A stretch of DNA of 23,239 nucleotides. It comes from a virus. The position numbers were made by a program, and so were the translations under genes. The stretch spans positions 1-23,239 of IMG/VR virus record IMGVR_UViG_3300035698_005558; one strand, 5' to 3'. Positions 1 to 7,033 of the stretch are shown piece by piece; position 1 is the stretch's first letter, and each line of letters starts with the position of its first letter. The notes below the pieces were generated by a model. It ran no database searches, was not told the DNA's origin, and saw nothing but the letters and a program-made list of their open reading frames with translations.

Positions 1-28
1 GTTTACTGTCTAATCTTTCTTTATCCAT
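1..28 (-). CDS. start of an unidentified gene (5' end only)
   Basis: The first nine codons of a gene are visible, reading M-D-K-E-R-L-D-S-K from an ATG at 28. The start is preceded by AAGGAGAGG with a five-base gap, a strong ribosome-binding site. It begins three bases after the stop of the primase-helicase, so it is probably the next gene of the same operon. Nothing can be said about its function. Confidence 0.6.
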
Positions 29-30
29 AA

Positions 31-2334
31 TTACCTCTCCTTTCTTCTCAATGCTTTTTTTCTGTACTCATCTTGTTCATCTATAGTACACTCTTCAAAT
101 TTACTATATGAATTATAAAATCTATAATAGATTTTCCCTCTTGCATCATTAGTTTTATTCTTAGAAACTTGTAGCTCTATTATAGGTTTTGCTCTATCAT
201 AATCTCCTTCATCATAGAAAAATAATTTATTAGAACTTCCACCTATAGAATCTGAGAAGTCAGTTGTTAATAGGTAGATATTTTGTGCCTGATATGCTGT
301 TGTAACACTTCCTTTGATATCCTCATCCCTTGGATTAGTGTTAGACCCTGACTTTATTCTCTCTGCTGTACATAGAATTGGTACTTGATACTTAGCAGCT
401 AAATAACTTAGTTGTTCTGCTCTATTACTTTCTAACTGTAACTGGTCTTTTACTTTATCCATACGTATCATATTTAAGAAATCAATTGTAACAAATAATT
501 GTTTATCTTCTGATAATACCTTCCACATTTTTATATAACGTTCCACACATTTTAACTCTCTTCCATCATCTACTCCCTTAATACCTATTCTACCTTTTAA
601 TGAGTAGTATGTTTTTATTGCATCTTCTCTAGCTGTAATAAATTTGGTTTTTTCTGCTTCTGTATAGTTATCATTTTCTAAAATTCTATGTTTAGGATTC
701 TTTATATCATTGATGTGCATAGATGCCATACTACCTAATAGTCTTGGTAGAAAAGCCTTTTCCTTATTATCATCAAATGAGAAACATAATGCAGCAGATT
801 CGTCATTTTGTAGTAATATGTTTTTAGTAAGAGATTGTAAAAAAGCACTCTTACCCATTTGCCACTTCCCACATATAATATGAACTCCCGGTTGTAATCC
901 ATCAATCATAGTGTCAAAAATAGGAAACCCTGTTTGAAGTCCAATTAATTTACCCCTATTCCATGCCCATTCCTCAAAACTTTGCATTAATAGTTCCATA
1001 TTCTCTGATTCTTCCATTAACTCTGATGTAGTAAATTCACTACTGATTCCCCTATTGCCCTCATATTTTTTCAAATCTTCCAAGAATGATGTCTTGGTTG
1101 TCTTTAAAATTTCTGTAGCACTTACTACCATTCTATCCCTATCTATACTATTTGGGTTAGATAAGATTAAATTAAATAAAATATCTTTTATTTCATCTGT
1201 CTCTTCCTGATTAAGTAAATTCAAAATGTAATCATAAATAGATATCTCTGGGATCTTCTTAAAGAAATTAATTCCTACATTTCTTATAACATCATCTGGT
1301 CCATCCTTCTCTACTGAGTTAGATGTATTTAATAATTTAATAAATACCTTTATCTCTGGTCTTTCTTTAACTGTATTTATTGCTGTTAATAACCCCTCTC
1401 TCCCACTTGCATCATTATCTAAGCATATTATAACTTTCTTTACCTTATTTTTAACTAGGATATTATATTTGATCTCTTTAAAAAATGGTCCCATTAGAGA
1501 TACTACATTTGTTATACCTTGTTCATACATTGTAAATACACTAGCATAGCCCTCTACTAAATATAATGTATCTGACTTACTGACTACATCTAAATTATGT
1601 ATTCCACTCCCTGTTGGTAATAATGATAATAGGTGGTGTTTGTATCTTGATTCACACTTCTCTTCTAAACTTCTTGTACCTATTCCTATTACTAACCCTG
1701 ATGAATTTCTAATTGGGAAAATTAGTTTATTTATTAATGATTCTTCAGATAGTTTAATACTATCTTTATACTCTCTGCATTTGTCTACTTGTTCTTTTAA
1801 AAACTTTCTTGACTTTTCAGTATCGGGAAAATACCCAAATTTAAAATGCTTACTAGATATATTCCAATCCCTTTCAGTAATATACTTCATTGGTAACTCA
1901 GGAGACTTAGAGAAAAGGTAAGAGTGTCCAGCATTTATTATAGTTTCTAAAGTTTTAGTTAATGTAAGATAAATCTTCTCTTCTTCTGATATCTCCTCTA
2001 TCTCGTAAGGTATGTTAAATAAGTCACAAAGATATATAACATTCTCCGTAACAAATTTACCACCTTCCAATGGTTTTCCTTCAAATAAATTAGCACTGCT
2101 GAAAATATCACCACTACAACCGCAAGAAAAACATTTGAATTTTGTATCATCTGGAAAGAAATTACATGAAGGGTCTTGATCTTCGTTCTGATGGAATTGT
2201 TTTCGATTAGGGCATGTAAAGAACTCTTTATAACCCTTCTTAATAAACTTAGCCTTAGTAATTTCTTTAAGATACCTTTTTAAGTATTTTGTTTTTAACT
2301 CATTCTTTAGTGCTTCTAAGTTTTTTATCTTCAT
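31..2334 (-). CDS. fused DNA primase-helicase
   Basis: This 767-residue protein probably makes primers and unwinds DNA at the phage replication fork. From M1 at 2334 it has a CHC2-type zinc finger (C41, H48, C68, C71), then a TOPRIM primase core with the catalytic Glu near residue 261 in LVEGYASV and the acidic LDNDASG motif near 305-311, then a RecA/DnaB-like helicase with Walker A GKWQMGKS at about 489-496 and Walker B in FVTIDFLNMI. This is the T7 gp4 / phage primase-helicase architecture. The frame is open up to 2385, but the start at 2334 is preferred because AAAGGAA precedes it and the ATG overlaps the methyltransferase stop as TAATG, implying translational coupling. Domain order and motifs are seen; the role is inferred from the family. 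Confidence 0.92.
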   Translation of the reverse strand: MKIKNLEALKNELKTKYLKRYLKEITKAKFIKKGYKEFFTCPNRKQFHQNEDQDPSCNFFPDDTKFKCFSCGCSGDIFSSANLFEGKPLEGGKFVTENVIYLCDLFNIPYEIEEISEEEKIYLTLTKTLETIINAGHSYLFSKSPELPMKYITERDWNISSKHFKFGYFPDTEKSRKFLKEQVDKCREYKDSIKLSEESLINKLIFPIRNSSGLVIGIGTRSLEEKCESRYKHHLLSLLPTGSGIHNLDVVSKSDTLYLVEGYASVFTMYEQGITNVVSLMGPFFKEIKYNILVKNKVKKVIICLDNDASGREGLLTAINTVKERPEIKVFIKLLNTSNSVEKDGPDDVIRNVGINFFKKIPEISIYDYILNLLNQEETDEIKDILFNLILSNPNSIDRDRMVVSATEILKTTKTSFLEDLKKYEGNRGISSEFTTSELMEESENMELLMQSFEEWAWNRGKLIGLQTGFPIFDTMIDGLQPGVHIICGKWQMGKSAFLQSLTKNILLQNDESAALCFSFDDNKEKAFLPRLLGSMASMHINDIKNPKHRILENDNYTEAEKTKFITAREDAIKTYYSLKGRIGIKGVDDGRELKCVERYIKMWKVLSEDKQLFVTIDFLNMIRMDKVKDQLQLESNRAEQLSYLAAKYQVPILCTAERIKSGSNTNPRDEDIKGSVTTAYQAQNIYLLTTDFSDSIGGSSNKLFFYDEGDYDRAKPIIELQVSKNKTNDARGKIYYRFYNSYSKFEECTIDEQDEYRKKALRRKER

Positions 2335-3890
2335 TAAATTTCCTTTATATTTTTTAATATGTGTGCTATTACATCTACTGTCCATCCATTGCCTAGACTC
2401 TTATATCTTTGTGTATTAGAAATGCCTTCTGTATAAGGTATTACATATCTTAGCAATATACTCTTTCTTATTATTTTGTTTGCTGTGAATCCAGTTATGA
2501 CATTTTTTGCATACCAATAACAAATTATTAAAATCTGTTCTAAACGCTTTATATTTAAACGATTTAATGTGGTGTAAATGAAATTGTTGTCCTTTTTTGT
2601 GAGAAAACCTTTCTCCACATCTTTTACACGTTGCATTATCTCTTTTCCATATAATTTTAATAAGAACTTTCCATTCTGTAGAGGAATAGAAAGCTGATCT
2701 TTCTGTGGTAATTCCTCCACGCCATTGTGCGGAATTTGATCCTTTGTTGTATTTATAAAAACATGCCCGTGAACAGAACTTGCCTCTTGCTCGTGATTTT
2801 GCAATTTTGCATGTTTTTCCGCATTGTCTACAAGAATATTTAATTCTTCTTTCTTGTAATTTGTGTGTAAGTTTATTTGTATAGGTATCTGCATATCTGC
2901 ATTTTTTGGAACAGTAAATTTTATTAATTGACGGTTTACAAGCATATTCTCTTTTACAAAATTTACAAGTTCGTTTAACTTGTATTTTTCTGCATTCCCA
3001 ACAAGTTTTAGCAATTTGGGATTTCGGTTTACCACATCTACATAGTTCTTTGCTTGCTCTAAACATAAGTTTACCTCCAAATCTATTTTCCAAAAAGGTA
3101 ATGTTTGTAGTCTTTCACATTCAATTGGAGTTAACTTCCTATATGATTCATTTTCAAAAACTAGTTGTCTCCTTGATTTATCATAATATGATTTTAAATT
3201 TCCACCTTTATAATAATTAGCATCTATACAAAAACTAGACTCCCTATCTACTATACCCGATTCAACTATTTTTTGTAATGGAACATTATGACCTCCTGTA
3301 CCCATATTAGCTGTTAATGTAGGACAAACACCACTCTTATTCTCTCTCATATACGTTCTTCTATACTGATAATATTTATTATCCCAAGCTGGTCTATCAG
3401 GTATACTACCTATATCTATATTTGTCCAATATAATCTTCTTCTACTTTGACACACAAACCTATCTGAATTAATTTCTACTGGTTCACAACCAAATAAGTT
3501 ACTTATATACTCAATAAATTCTTTCTTCATTTTTACATTCTCAAATAAGAATAGTACGTTTGGATTTACTTCTTTTATTTTTTTCCATATCTCTATTAAG
3601 GGATAAATCAATTGTCCTCTAGGATCACTGTCTCCTTTTTGTTTACCAGCAATAGACCAGGCTTGGCAAGGAAACCCAGCAAATATTAAGTCAATCGAGG
3701 AAAGATCTATATTCCATTCTTGCCACTTAGTTATATCCCCTAATTGTATAGTATTAGGATAATTTTTCTGTGCAACCTGAATAGCGTACTTGTCTATTTC
3801 ACTAGAATAGTATTTATCTACTTTTATTCCTACTCTCTCTAATGCTACTTGTCCACAACTAATACCATCAAATAAGCTTAATACGTTCAT
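2334..3890 (-). CDS. C5-cytosine DNA methyltransferase interrupted by an HNH insertion
   Basis: The gene encodes a cytosine-5 DNA methyltransferase, probably protecting phage DNA from restriction. Motif I (LFDGISCG), motif IV with the catalytic Cys (GFPCQAWS), motif VI (ENV), motif VIII (QSRRR), motif IX (TPIECERLQTLP) and motif X (TQRYKSLGNGWTVDVIAHIL) are all present. Between IX and X, after Pro265, lie about 220 extra codons at 3098-2438, containing an HNH endonuclease gene in another frame. The methyltransferase frame has no stop through this insert, so the ORF is 518 codons instead of about 300. Removing the segment between the two AAGGTA copies would rejoin LP directly to YTEGIS. The start at 3890 has GGGAG upstream and follows the stop of the preceding gene closely. 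Whether the enzyme tolerates the insert, is spliced, or is dead cannot be told from sequence. Confidence 0.85.
   Translation of the reverse strand: MNVLSLFDGISCGQVALERVGIKVDKYYSSEIDKYAIQVAQKNYPNTIQLGDITKWQEWNIDLSSIDLIFAGFPCQAWSIAGKQKGDSDPRGQLIYPLIEIWKKIKEVNPNVLFLFENVKMKKEFIEYISNLFGCEPVEINSDRFVCQSRRRLYWTNIDIGSIPDRPAWDNKYYQYRRTYMRENKSGVCPTLTANMGTGGHNVPLQKIVESGIVDRESSFCIDANYYKGGNLKSYYDKSRRQLVFENESYRKLTPIECERLQTLPFWKIDLEVNLCLEQAKNYVDVVNRNPKLLKLVGNAEKYKLNELVNFVKENMLVNRQLIKFTVPKNADMQIPIQINLHTNYKKEELNILVDNAEKHAKLQNHEQEASSVHGHVFINTTKDQIPHNGVEELPQKDQLSIPLQNGKFLLKLYGKEIMQRVKDVEKGFLTKKDNNFIYTTLNRLNIKRLEQILIICYWYAKNVITGFTANKIIRKSILLRYVIPYTEGISNTQRYKSLGNGWTVDVIAHILKNIKEI
2416..3066 (-). CDS. HNH homing-type endonuclease with zinc-binding arms, inside the methyltransferase gene
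   Basis: This 216-residue protein is a likely site-specific DNA endonuclease. The N-terminal half has several Cys pairs resembling zinc fingers (CRCG...CWEC, CKFC...CSKKC, CRQCG...CSRAC). Then comes an N-S-A-Q-W-R-G-G-I segment typical of phage HNH nucleases, and an HNH core with CKRCG, LHHI and CKKCHNWIH. The start at 3066 is chosen because GGAGG sits seven bases upstream; a TTG at 3093 in the same frame lacks this. The gene lies wholly within the methyltransferase ORF in a different frame, and its last seven codons or so run into the resumed methyltransferase sequence. Such genes are usually mobile in phages. There is too little room outside the ORF for a normal group I intron core. Confidence 0.9.
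   Translation of the reverse strand: MFRASKELCRCGKPKSQIAKTCWECRKIQVKRTCKFCKREYACKPSINKIYCSKKCRYADTYTNKLTHKLQERRIKYSCRQCGKTCKIAKSRARGKFCSRACFYKYNKGSNSAQWRGGITTERSAFYSSTEWKVLIKIIWKRDNATCKRCGERFSHKKGQQFHLHHIKSFKYKAFRTDFNNLLLVCKKCHNWIHSKQNNKKEYIAKICNTLYRRHF
2435..3100. repeat. 6-bp direct repeats AAGGTA bounding the HNH insertion
   Basis: AAGGTA occurs at 3095-3100 and again at 2435-2440, exactly 660 bp apart (220 codons). Collapsing the two copies fuses methyltransferase motif IX to motif X in frame. They may be a target duplication, the homology used in insertion, or chance. Confidence 0.6.
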
Positions 3891-3893
3891 AAT

Positions 3894-4310
3894 TTATCTA
3901 TCTCCCATTGAAATACTTTTTTCAGAATTATATCCATCCATCTGTTTCTTTAGTGTATTAATTGATGTTTCTGTAGACTTAACGTAAGATTCATAAATAT
4001 CTCTTGCTAATCTTAAATCTTTAATAAATAATTTAGCTTCTTGTTCTGCTGTCTTTGCTACAAATTTTTCTTCACAATTAATTTTTAGATATACATATCT
4101 TTTGTTTTCTTCTATTGTCTTGTGAGCTTTTAACTTAAAGTATCTTATAGAAAGAAATGTATAACATCCTGTTAGATGGTTTAATTTTTCTATATAGAAA
4201 GTAATATTTGGTCTTTCAGATAATCTTAACTCTTCCCCTATCTTTTCTACTTGTTCAAATACTTCTTTTCCTTCAACAATAGCTTTTTCTGCATATTCAT
4301 TCATATCCAT
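3894..4310 (-). CDS. hypothetical helical protein
   Basis: I do not recognise this 138-residue protein. It is charged and probably mostly alpha-helical, with heptad-like stretches near the N terminus (residues 5-30) and toward the C terminus (about 85-125), and no visible signal peptide, membrane segment or metal motif. The start at 4310 has GAGGAG six bases upstream, inside the end of the preceding gene. The stop lies only a few bases before the methyltransferase ATG and its ribosome-binding site lies within this gene, so the two are co-transcribed and probably coupled. Context suggests a role near DNA replication or modification, which is only inference. Confidence 0.75.
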   Translation of the reverse strand: MDMNEYAEKAIVEGKEVFEQVEKIGEELRLSERPNITFYIEKLNHLTGCYTFLSIRYFKLKAHKTIEENKRYVYLKINCEEKFVAKTAEQEAKLFIKDLRLARDIYESYVKSTETSINTLKKQMDGYNSEKSISMGDR

Positions 4311-4313
4311 AAT

Positions 4314-4592
4314 TTACTCCTCTTTTCTTATAATGTGTTCTTTTAATAATCTATCTAAGCAATAGACTTGTGTGTCTGTTTCCTTTAGTATTATCCAGCC
4401 TTGTTTCTCTAGTTTCTTACTTAACTTACTCATAACTTTTTTTCCTCTAATATCTTCTTCCCCTTCAATGTACTCCGGGGTTGTTAATTTCTTTCTTGTT
4501 CCCCAGTATGCGTTAGTTACACATACATCAATATTCTTTAGATTGTACTTAGTCTTTAAGAATTTTTCTATCTCTTTCCATGATACTTTCAT
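4314..4592 (-). CDS. hypothetical protein, possible winged-helix-like fold
   Basis: A 92-residue protein with no motif I can name. It is basic and charged. The middle part (KKVMSKLSKKLEKQGWIILKETDTQVYC in short pieces) reads like helix, turn and beta-hairpin, which would suit a small winged-helix DNA-binding protein, but this is a weak guess. AAAGGAA precedes the ATG at 4592, and the stop abuts the next gene's ribosome-binding site. It sits in the same operon as the methyltransferase and primase-helicase. Confidence 0.7.
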   Translation of the reverse strand: MKVSWKEIEKFLKTKYNLKNIDVCVTNAYWGTRKKLTTPEYIEGEEDIRGKKVMSKLSKKLEKQGWIILKETDTQVYCLDRLLKEHIIRKEE

Positions 4593-4638
4593 ATTTTATT
4601 CCTTTCTATTTTAAGTATTCTAAACATAAAAATATAGT

Positions 4639-4821
4639 TTACTTTCTACATTTTAATCTAATTTCTTTTGCTGTAGGATATATTAATACATAATCCCACC
4701 ACTTTGTATATTTTTTAAGTAACTCTTTTGCCCTCTCTACTGTTTCTCTAGAGCAAAGTTCCATGCCATCTGATCTTATACTAACATAACCGTTTCCTTC
4801 TTGTATAATATGCCAAATCAT
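4639..4821 (-). CDS. hypothetical small protein (60 aa)
   Basis: A 60-residue protein without recognised motif. It has AAGGAG in front of the ATG at 4821 with a proper gap, and it sits between two credible genes on the same strand. The middle (about residues 27-41) is a likely amphipathic helix with lysines, followed by a Trp-Trp pair. Two cysteines are present but not as a CxxC motif. Function unknown. Confidence 0.6.
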   Translation of the reverse strand: MIWHIIQEGNGYVSIRSDGMELCSRETVERAKELLKKYTKWWDYVLIYPTAKEIRLKCRK

Positions 4822-4850
4822 ATTATTAGTCTCCTTTTCTTAAATGTCCA

Positions 4851-5468
4851 TTATTTAGTGGACATTACTAATTTTCCATCTTTATAATTATGTTCATAAC
4901 TTACTGTACCGTCCCTATAGTAACTTATATATTTCCCATTTCTTTCTCCATCTTTATAATAACCTTTATATTTCCCATTTCTTTCTCCATCTTTATAACA
5001 ATGTTCATAACTTACTGTACCGTCCCTATAGTAACTTATATATTTCCCATTTCTTTCTCCATCTTTATAATTATGTTCATAACTTACTGTACCATCTTTA
5101 TAATAACCTTTATATTTCCCATTTCTTTCTCCATCTTTATAATAATGTTCATAACTTACTGTACCATCTTTATAATAACCTTTATATTTCCCAGTAAAAG
5201 TCATTCTCTTTTTTAATGTTTTATAACATTCTAACTTATGCCATTCGCTCCACCAATCAGGTTTTCTTTTTTCATCTAATATGAACCTCCACTTACTCAG
5301 TGGTCTAACTGTTTTATCATTATTGGGAGGTACTATCTCTACTCTAGCATAGTTTTCTTCTTTTTCATTTTTTAAATGTTTTTCTATCAAGTCCTCATGA
5401 CTGTCATTTTTAACATCATAATATATATCTCCATTTTTTGTTATTACACTACTGGCGAATTTACACAT
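4851..5468 (-). CDS. MORN/YwqK-like repeat protein with a separate N-terminal domain
   Basis: A 205-residue protein in two parts. Residues 1 to about 92 form a non-repeated domain beginning MCKFASSVITKNGD and rich in Trp near its end (KPDWWSEWHKLE). I have the impression of similar N-terminal segments in front of other repeats in phage proteins but cannot name the family. The rest is tandem repeats of about 24 residues, each made of two submotifs, YYKDGTVSYEH and YKDGERNG. These resemble the MORN_2/YwqK repeats, which form stacked beta-hairpins and often mediate binding. One unit is shorter by 11 residues. The start at 5468 has AAAGGAG in front. The binding partner is unknown. The gene sits in the accessory region with tiny secreted and zinc proteins. 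Confidence 0.8.
   Translation of the reverse strand: MCKFASSVITKNGDIYYDVKNDSHEDLIEKHLKNEKEENYARVEIVPPNNDKTVRPLSKWRFILDEKRKPDWWSEWHKLECYKTLKKRMTFTGKYKGYYKDGTVSYEHYYKDGERNGKYKGYYKDGTVSYEHNYKDGERNGKYISYYRDGTVSYEHCYKDGERNGKYKGYYKDGERNGKYISYYRDGTVSYEHNYKDGKLVMSTK
4870..5191 (-). repeat. tandem 72-bp coding repeats (one shortened to 39 bp)
   Basis: Nearly identical 72-bp units encode K-Y-K-G-Y-Y-K-D-G-T-V-S-Y-E-H followed by a second Y-K-D-G-E-R-N-G half. Two unit flavours occur, one with KYKGYYKDG and one with KYISYYRDG. The fourth unit lacks 33 bp, as expected from slippage between the two internal Y-K-D-G copies. The DNA identity is high enough that recent expansion or ongoing copy-number change is likely. 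Confidence 0.9.
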
Positions 5469-5520
5469 ATTTTTATCTCCTTTCTAGGATTTTATAGATC
5501 AAACATCCTTGTTTTAACTG

Positions 5521-5670
5521 TTATACTTCAACTCTGTCTATTACTTCTTGGATAGGGTCGTTATACCAAGTAAAATTGTATGTCTCAAATTCCTCTAGAT
5601 GACTCTTGTCTACTGCGTAACAATTGAGTGAAAGTAGGCTTAATAAAATAACTGCTAATAAGATTTTCAT
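5521..5670 (-). CDS. tiny secreted protein with signal peptide (49 aa)
   Basis: An open frame of 49 codons begins MKILLAVILLSLLSLNCYA and continues with an acidic tail. The N terminus is a textbook short signal peptide: Lys, an uninterrupted Leu/Val/Ile core, and a C-Y-A that could be a signal peptidase I site. The Cys lacks the small residue before it that a lipobox needs. The start at 5670 has AAGGG ten bases upstream; an in-frame ATG at 5679 lies too close to that site. It starts one base after the stop of the preceding small gene (TAATATG). The mature part would be about 30 residues. Function unknown; superinfection exclusion or envelope modification are only guesses. Confidence 0.6.
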   Translation of the reverse strand: MKILLAVILLSLLSLNCYAVDKSHLEEFETYNFTWYNDPIQEVIDRVEV

Positions 5671-5671
5671 A

Positions 5672-5836
5672 TTATTCATTCCCTTCTACAATACTTTTAC
5701 TTAAATAGAATTCGTGGTTACAATCTCTACATTTACATAGGTATGTATTTAATAGTATTGAATATACTGATTCATAATTTTTGTAGTCTCCATATTTACA
5801 GTTTTCACATATTGTGTGTATTTTAGATTTACCCAT
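5672..5836 (-). CDS. small zinc-ribbon protein (54 aa)
   Basis: A 54-codon frame with two Cys pairs, C-E-N-C near residue 10 and C-K-C-R-D-C near residue 36, followed by a His: a likely single zinc ribbon. The ATG at 5836 has GAGGGG nine bases upstream and lies four bases after the stop of the preceding gene, while its own stop is one base before the next ATG. Such tight packing supports it as a real gene. Role unknown; it belongs to the group of small CxxC proteins in this region. Confidence 0.6.
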   Translation of the reverse strand: MGKSKIHTICENCKYGDYKNYESVYSILLNTYLCKCRDCNHEFYLSKSIVEGNE

Positions 5837-5839
5837 TAC

Positions 5840-6022
5840 TTATTTCCCCTCTACTATTAAGTAATCTCCATTAATAGTTACATTTACTTTATCGACTGTA
5901 ATAAAGGATATTGTATTATTACGCATTCTTACTATACGTTTTACATCATAAACTACATTGCCAGAATAAGTATAGTGCGTAATAGTGATAAATAATAAAA
6001 TGTAAATTAGTTTTTTGTACAT
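5840..6022 (-). CDS. small exported or membrane-anchored protein (60 aa)
   Basis: The 60-residue product begins MYKKLIYILLFITITHYTYS, a basic start followed by a hydrophobic stretch of about 13 residues, which should act as a signal peptide or membrane anchor. The remaining 40 residues alternate polar and hydrophobic positions (NVTINGDYLIVEGK), suggesting a small beta structure outside the cytoplasm. AAGGGGAAG precedes the ATG at 6022. It is followed immediately by two further tiny genes. No family recognised. Confidence 0.65.
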   Translation of the reverse strand: MYKKLIYILLFITITHYTYSGNVVYDVKRIVRMRNNTISFITVDKVNVTINGDYLIVEGK

Positions 6023-6035
6023 GTTACTTCCCCTT

Positions 6036-6131
6036 CTAAGATTTTATAGTAAATATCTTAGAGTGTCTTCTACCACTACCTTTTTTCTTTAATCTCTTCT
6101 TCTTATTCTTACTTCTCTTTTGTTTTTTCAC
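6036..6131 (-). CDS. tiny, very basic peptide (31 aa), GTG start
   Basis: A frame of 31 codons starting at a GTG that overlaps the stop of the preceding gene as GTGA, with AGGTG upstream. The product is almost wholly Lys, Arg, Asn, Ser and Gly (KKQKRSKNKKKRLKKKG), so it would bind nucleic acid or acidic partners. The preceding gene's product is acidic, so the two could neutralise each other; this is speculation. Short length and low complexity keep confidence moderate. Confidence 0.45.
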   Translation of the reverse strand: MKKQKRSKNKKKRLKKKGSGRRHSKIFTIKS

Positions 6132-6388
6132 AGGGTTTCACCTAACCTTTCTAGAATAAGTTCTTTTATATCCTGGGTAAGTTCAATTGTTTCTAATGTA
6201 TAGTTATCTGTTATTGATTCAATTTCAAAGGATTCCACAGTTGTTCTGGAAGTACCACGAAAACCATCTATATCAGATCCATAACTATTATCTTCTAACC
6301 AATTTACAGTTATGTCTATAGATAAGTCCTGTACCTCTTCATTAATTTCTTGTGAAATAAATAAGGTTTCTTGTGTGGTGTAAATCAT
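6128..6388 (-). CDS. hypothetical acidic protein
   Basis: An acidic protein of 86 residues from the ATG at 6388, or 89 from the ATG at 6397. AAAGGGG touches the upstream ATG directly but stands nine bases from the second, so 6388 is the better start. The composition is rich in Glu, Asp, Thr and Ile with an apparent beta-strand pattern, ending in a short helix (IKELILERLGETL). No known motif. It is the first gene behind the promoter at 6419-6447, with a very short leader. It overlaps the following basic peptide gene by four bases. Confidence 0.7.
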   Translation of the reverse strand: MIYTTQETLFISQEINEEVQDLSIDITVNWLEDNSYGSDIDGFRGTSRTTVESFEIESITDNYTLETIELTQDIKELILERLGETL

Positions 6389-6418
6389 TTTACTCATCCC
6401 CTTTCTTCTTACACTTTA

Positions 6419-6447
6419 AGTATAGCATAAAATACTACATTTGTCAA
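6419..6447 (-). promoter_or_regulatory. sigma70-type promoter, TTGACA-17-TATACT
   Basis: On the minus strand the -35 box TTGACA (6447-6442) is a perfect consensus match. A 17-base spacer follows, then TATACT (6424-6419). Transcription should start near 6412, only 15-24 bases before the start of the acidic small protein. Confidence 0.85.
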
Positions 6448-6473
6448 GTAGTTTCCAATATGGAACTAACTTA

Positions 6474-6575
6474 TTATAATTGTATTCTATAATACCATAA
6501 ATTAATAGTTATTTTGTTTTGACTATCTTTAGTAATCCATATTCCTAAGTTATACCTATTTTTAACTGCTCTCAT
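6474..6575 (-). CDS. possible tiny protein (33 aa)
   Basis: A 33-codon frame from an ATG at 6575 with GAAAGG eight bases upstream, 15 bases after the stop of the 126-residue zinc protein. The product (MRAVKNRYNLGIWITKDSQN and so on) is basic and aromatic with no motif. It fills what would otherwise be an empty gap before the next promoter. Codon pattern and ribosome-binding site are fair, but the length makes this uncertain. Confidence 0.4.
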   Translation of the reverse strand: MRAVKNRYNLGIWITKDSQNKITINLWYYRIQL

Positions 6576-6590
6576 GGTATTAGCCTTTCT

Positions 6591-6971
6591 TTATAAAGTT
6601 TTATACTTATATTTACTCATCTCAAACACAAGTCCACACTCAAAGCAGGTGCATACGTACATCTGTAAGTAAGATGAAAATTGAATTCTAAATTTTTTAT
6701 GGTGGCAAACTAGATTGGAGTCACTATTTTTTAATTTTGTTACTGCTCTGTCCACTGATCTGATACTGTCGAGTAAGTCCCAAATAAATCCACATTTTTT
6801 ACAAACTTTATTCTCATAGAGTTGTCCTGATACGAATGTGTAATTACTCTCTGTAATTTTATATATGTGAGGACATCTTATGGACCTTCCTTTATCTATT
6901 AATGCTCCTCGTAATAACTTTGCACAATCCATAAGTATAATCTCTCTAGAATTGTCTAAGTATTGTTTCAT
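6591..6971 (-). CDS. duplicated zinc-binding protein
   Basis: A 126-residue protein with two similar metal-binding halves: CPH...CKKCGFIWDL in the first part and CHH...CFECGLVFEM in the second. Each pairs a Cys-x-His or Cys-His-His with a CxxCG knuckle followed by hydrophobics, so it looks like an internal duplication of one zinc ribbon. This fits a small nucleic-acid or protein adaptor. GGGGAG precedes the ATG at 6971. The promoter at 7001-7029 lies directly upstream. It is the largest of the CxxC proteins in the region. Substrate or partner unknown. Confidence 0.75.
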   Translation of the reverse strand: MKQYLDNSREIILMDCAKLLRGALIDKGRSIRCPHIYKITESNYTFVSGQLYENKVCKKCGFIWDLLDSIRSVDRAVTKLKNSDSNLVCHHKKFRIQFSSYLQMYVCTCFECGLVFEMSKYKYKTL

Positions 6972-7000
6972 CTTAAACTCCCCTTTCTCTCTCTAACTTA

Positions 7001-7029
7001 ATATTACCATAGAATTAATTATTTGTCAA
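7001..7029 (-). promoter_or_regulatory. sigma70-type promoter, TTGACA-17-TAATAT
   Basis: The minus strand reads TTGACA (7029-7024), a 17-base spacer, then TAATAT (7006-7001). The flank AAACACTTGACAAA is shared with the promoter at 9025-9053. Start expected near 6994, giving a leader of about 20 bases before the zinc protein gene. The -35 box lies just downstream of the previous gene's stop. Confidence 0.85.
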
Positions 7030-7033
7030 GTGT

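Noticed and set aside
2416-3098. Group I intron or intein in the methyltransferase
   Set aside because: The HNH gene begins about 30 bases after the junction and ends inside the resumed coding sequence, leaving no room for an intron core. The in-frame translation of the insert lacks intein ends such as an initial Cys/Ser or a terminal His-Asn.
4870-5191. CRISPR array
   Set aside because: The repeats are contiguous, in frame and coding, without unique spacers.
4890-5216. Plus-strand ORF with hydrophobic repeats
   Set aside because: It is the antisense of the repeat protein; its repeats arise from the coding repeats and it has no ribosome-binding site.
5521-5670. Outer-membrane spanin (lipoprotein)
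   Set aside because: The Cys after the hydrophobic stretch is preceded by Asn, not Gly, Ala or Ser as a lipobox needs, and no partner inner-membrane spanin or endolysin lies nearby.
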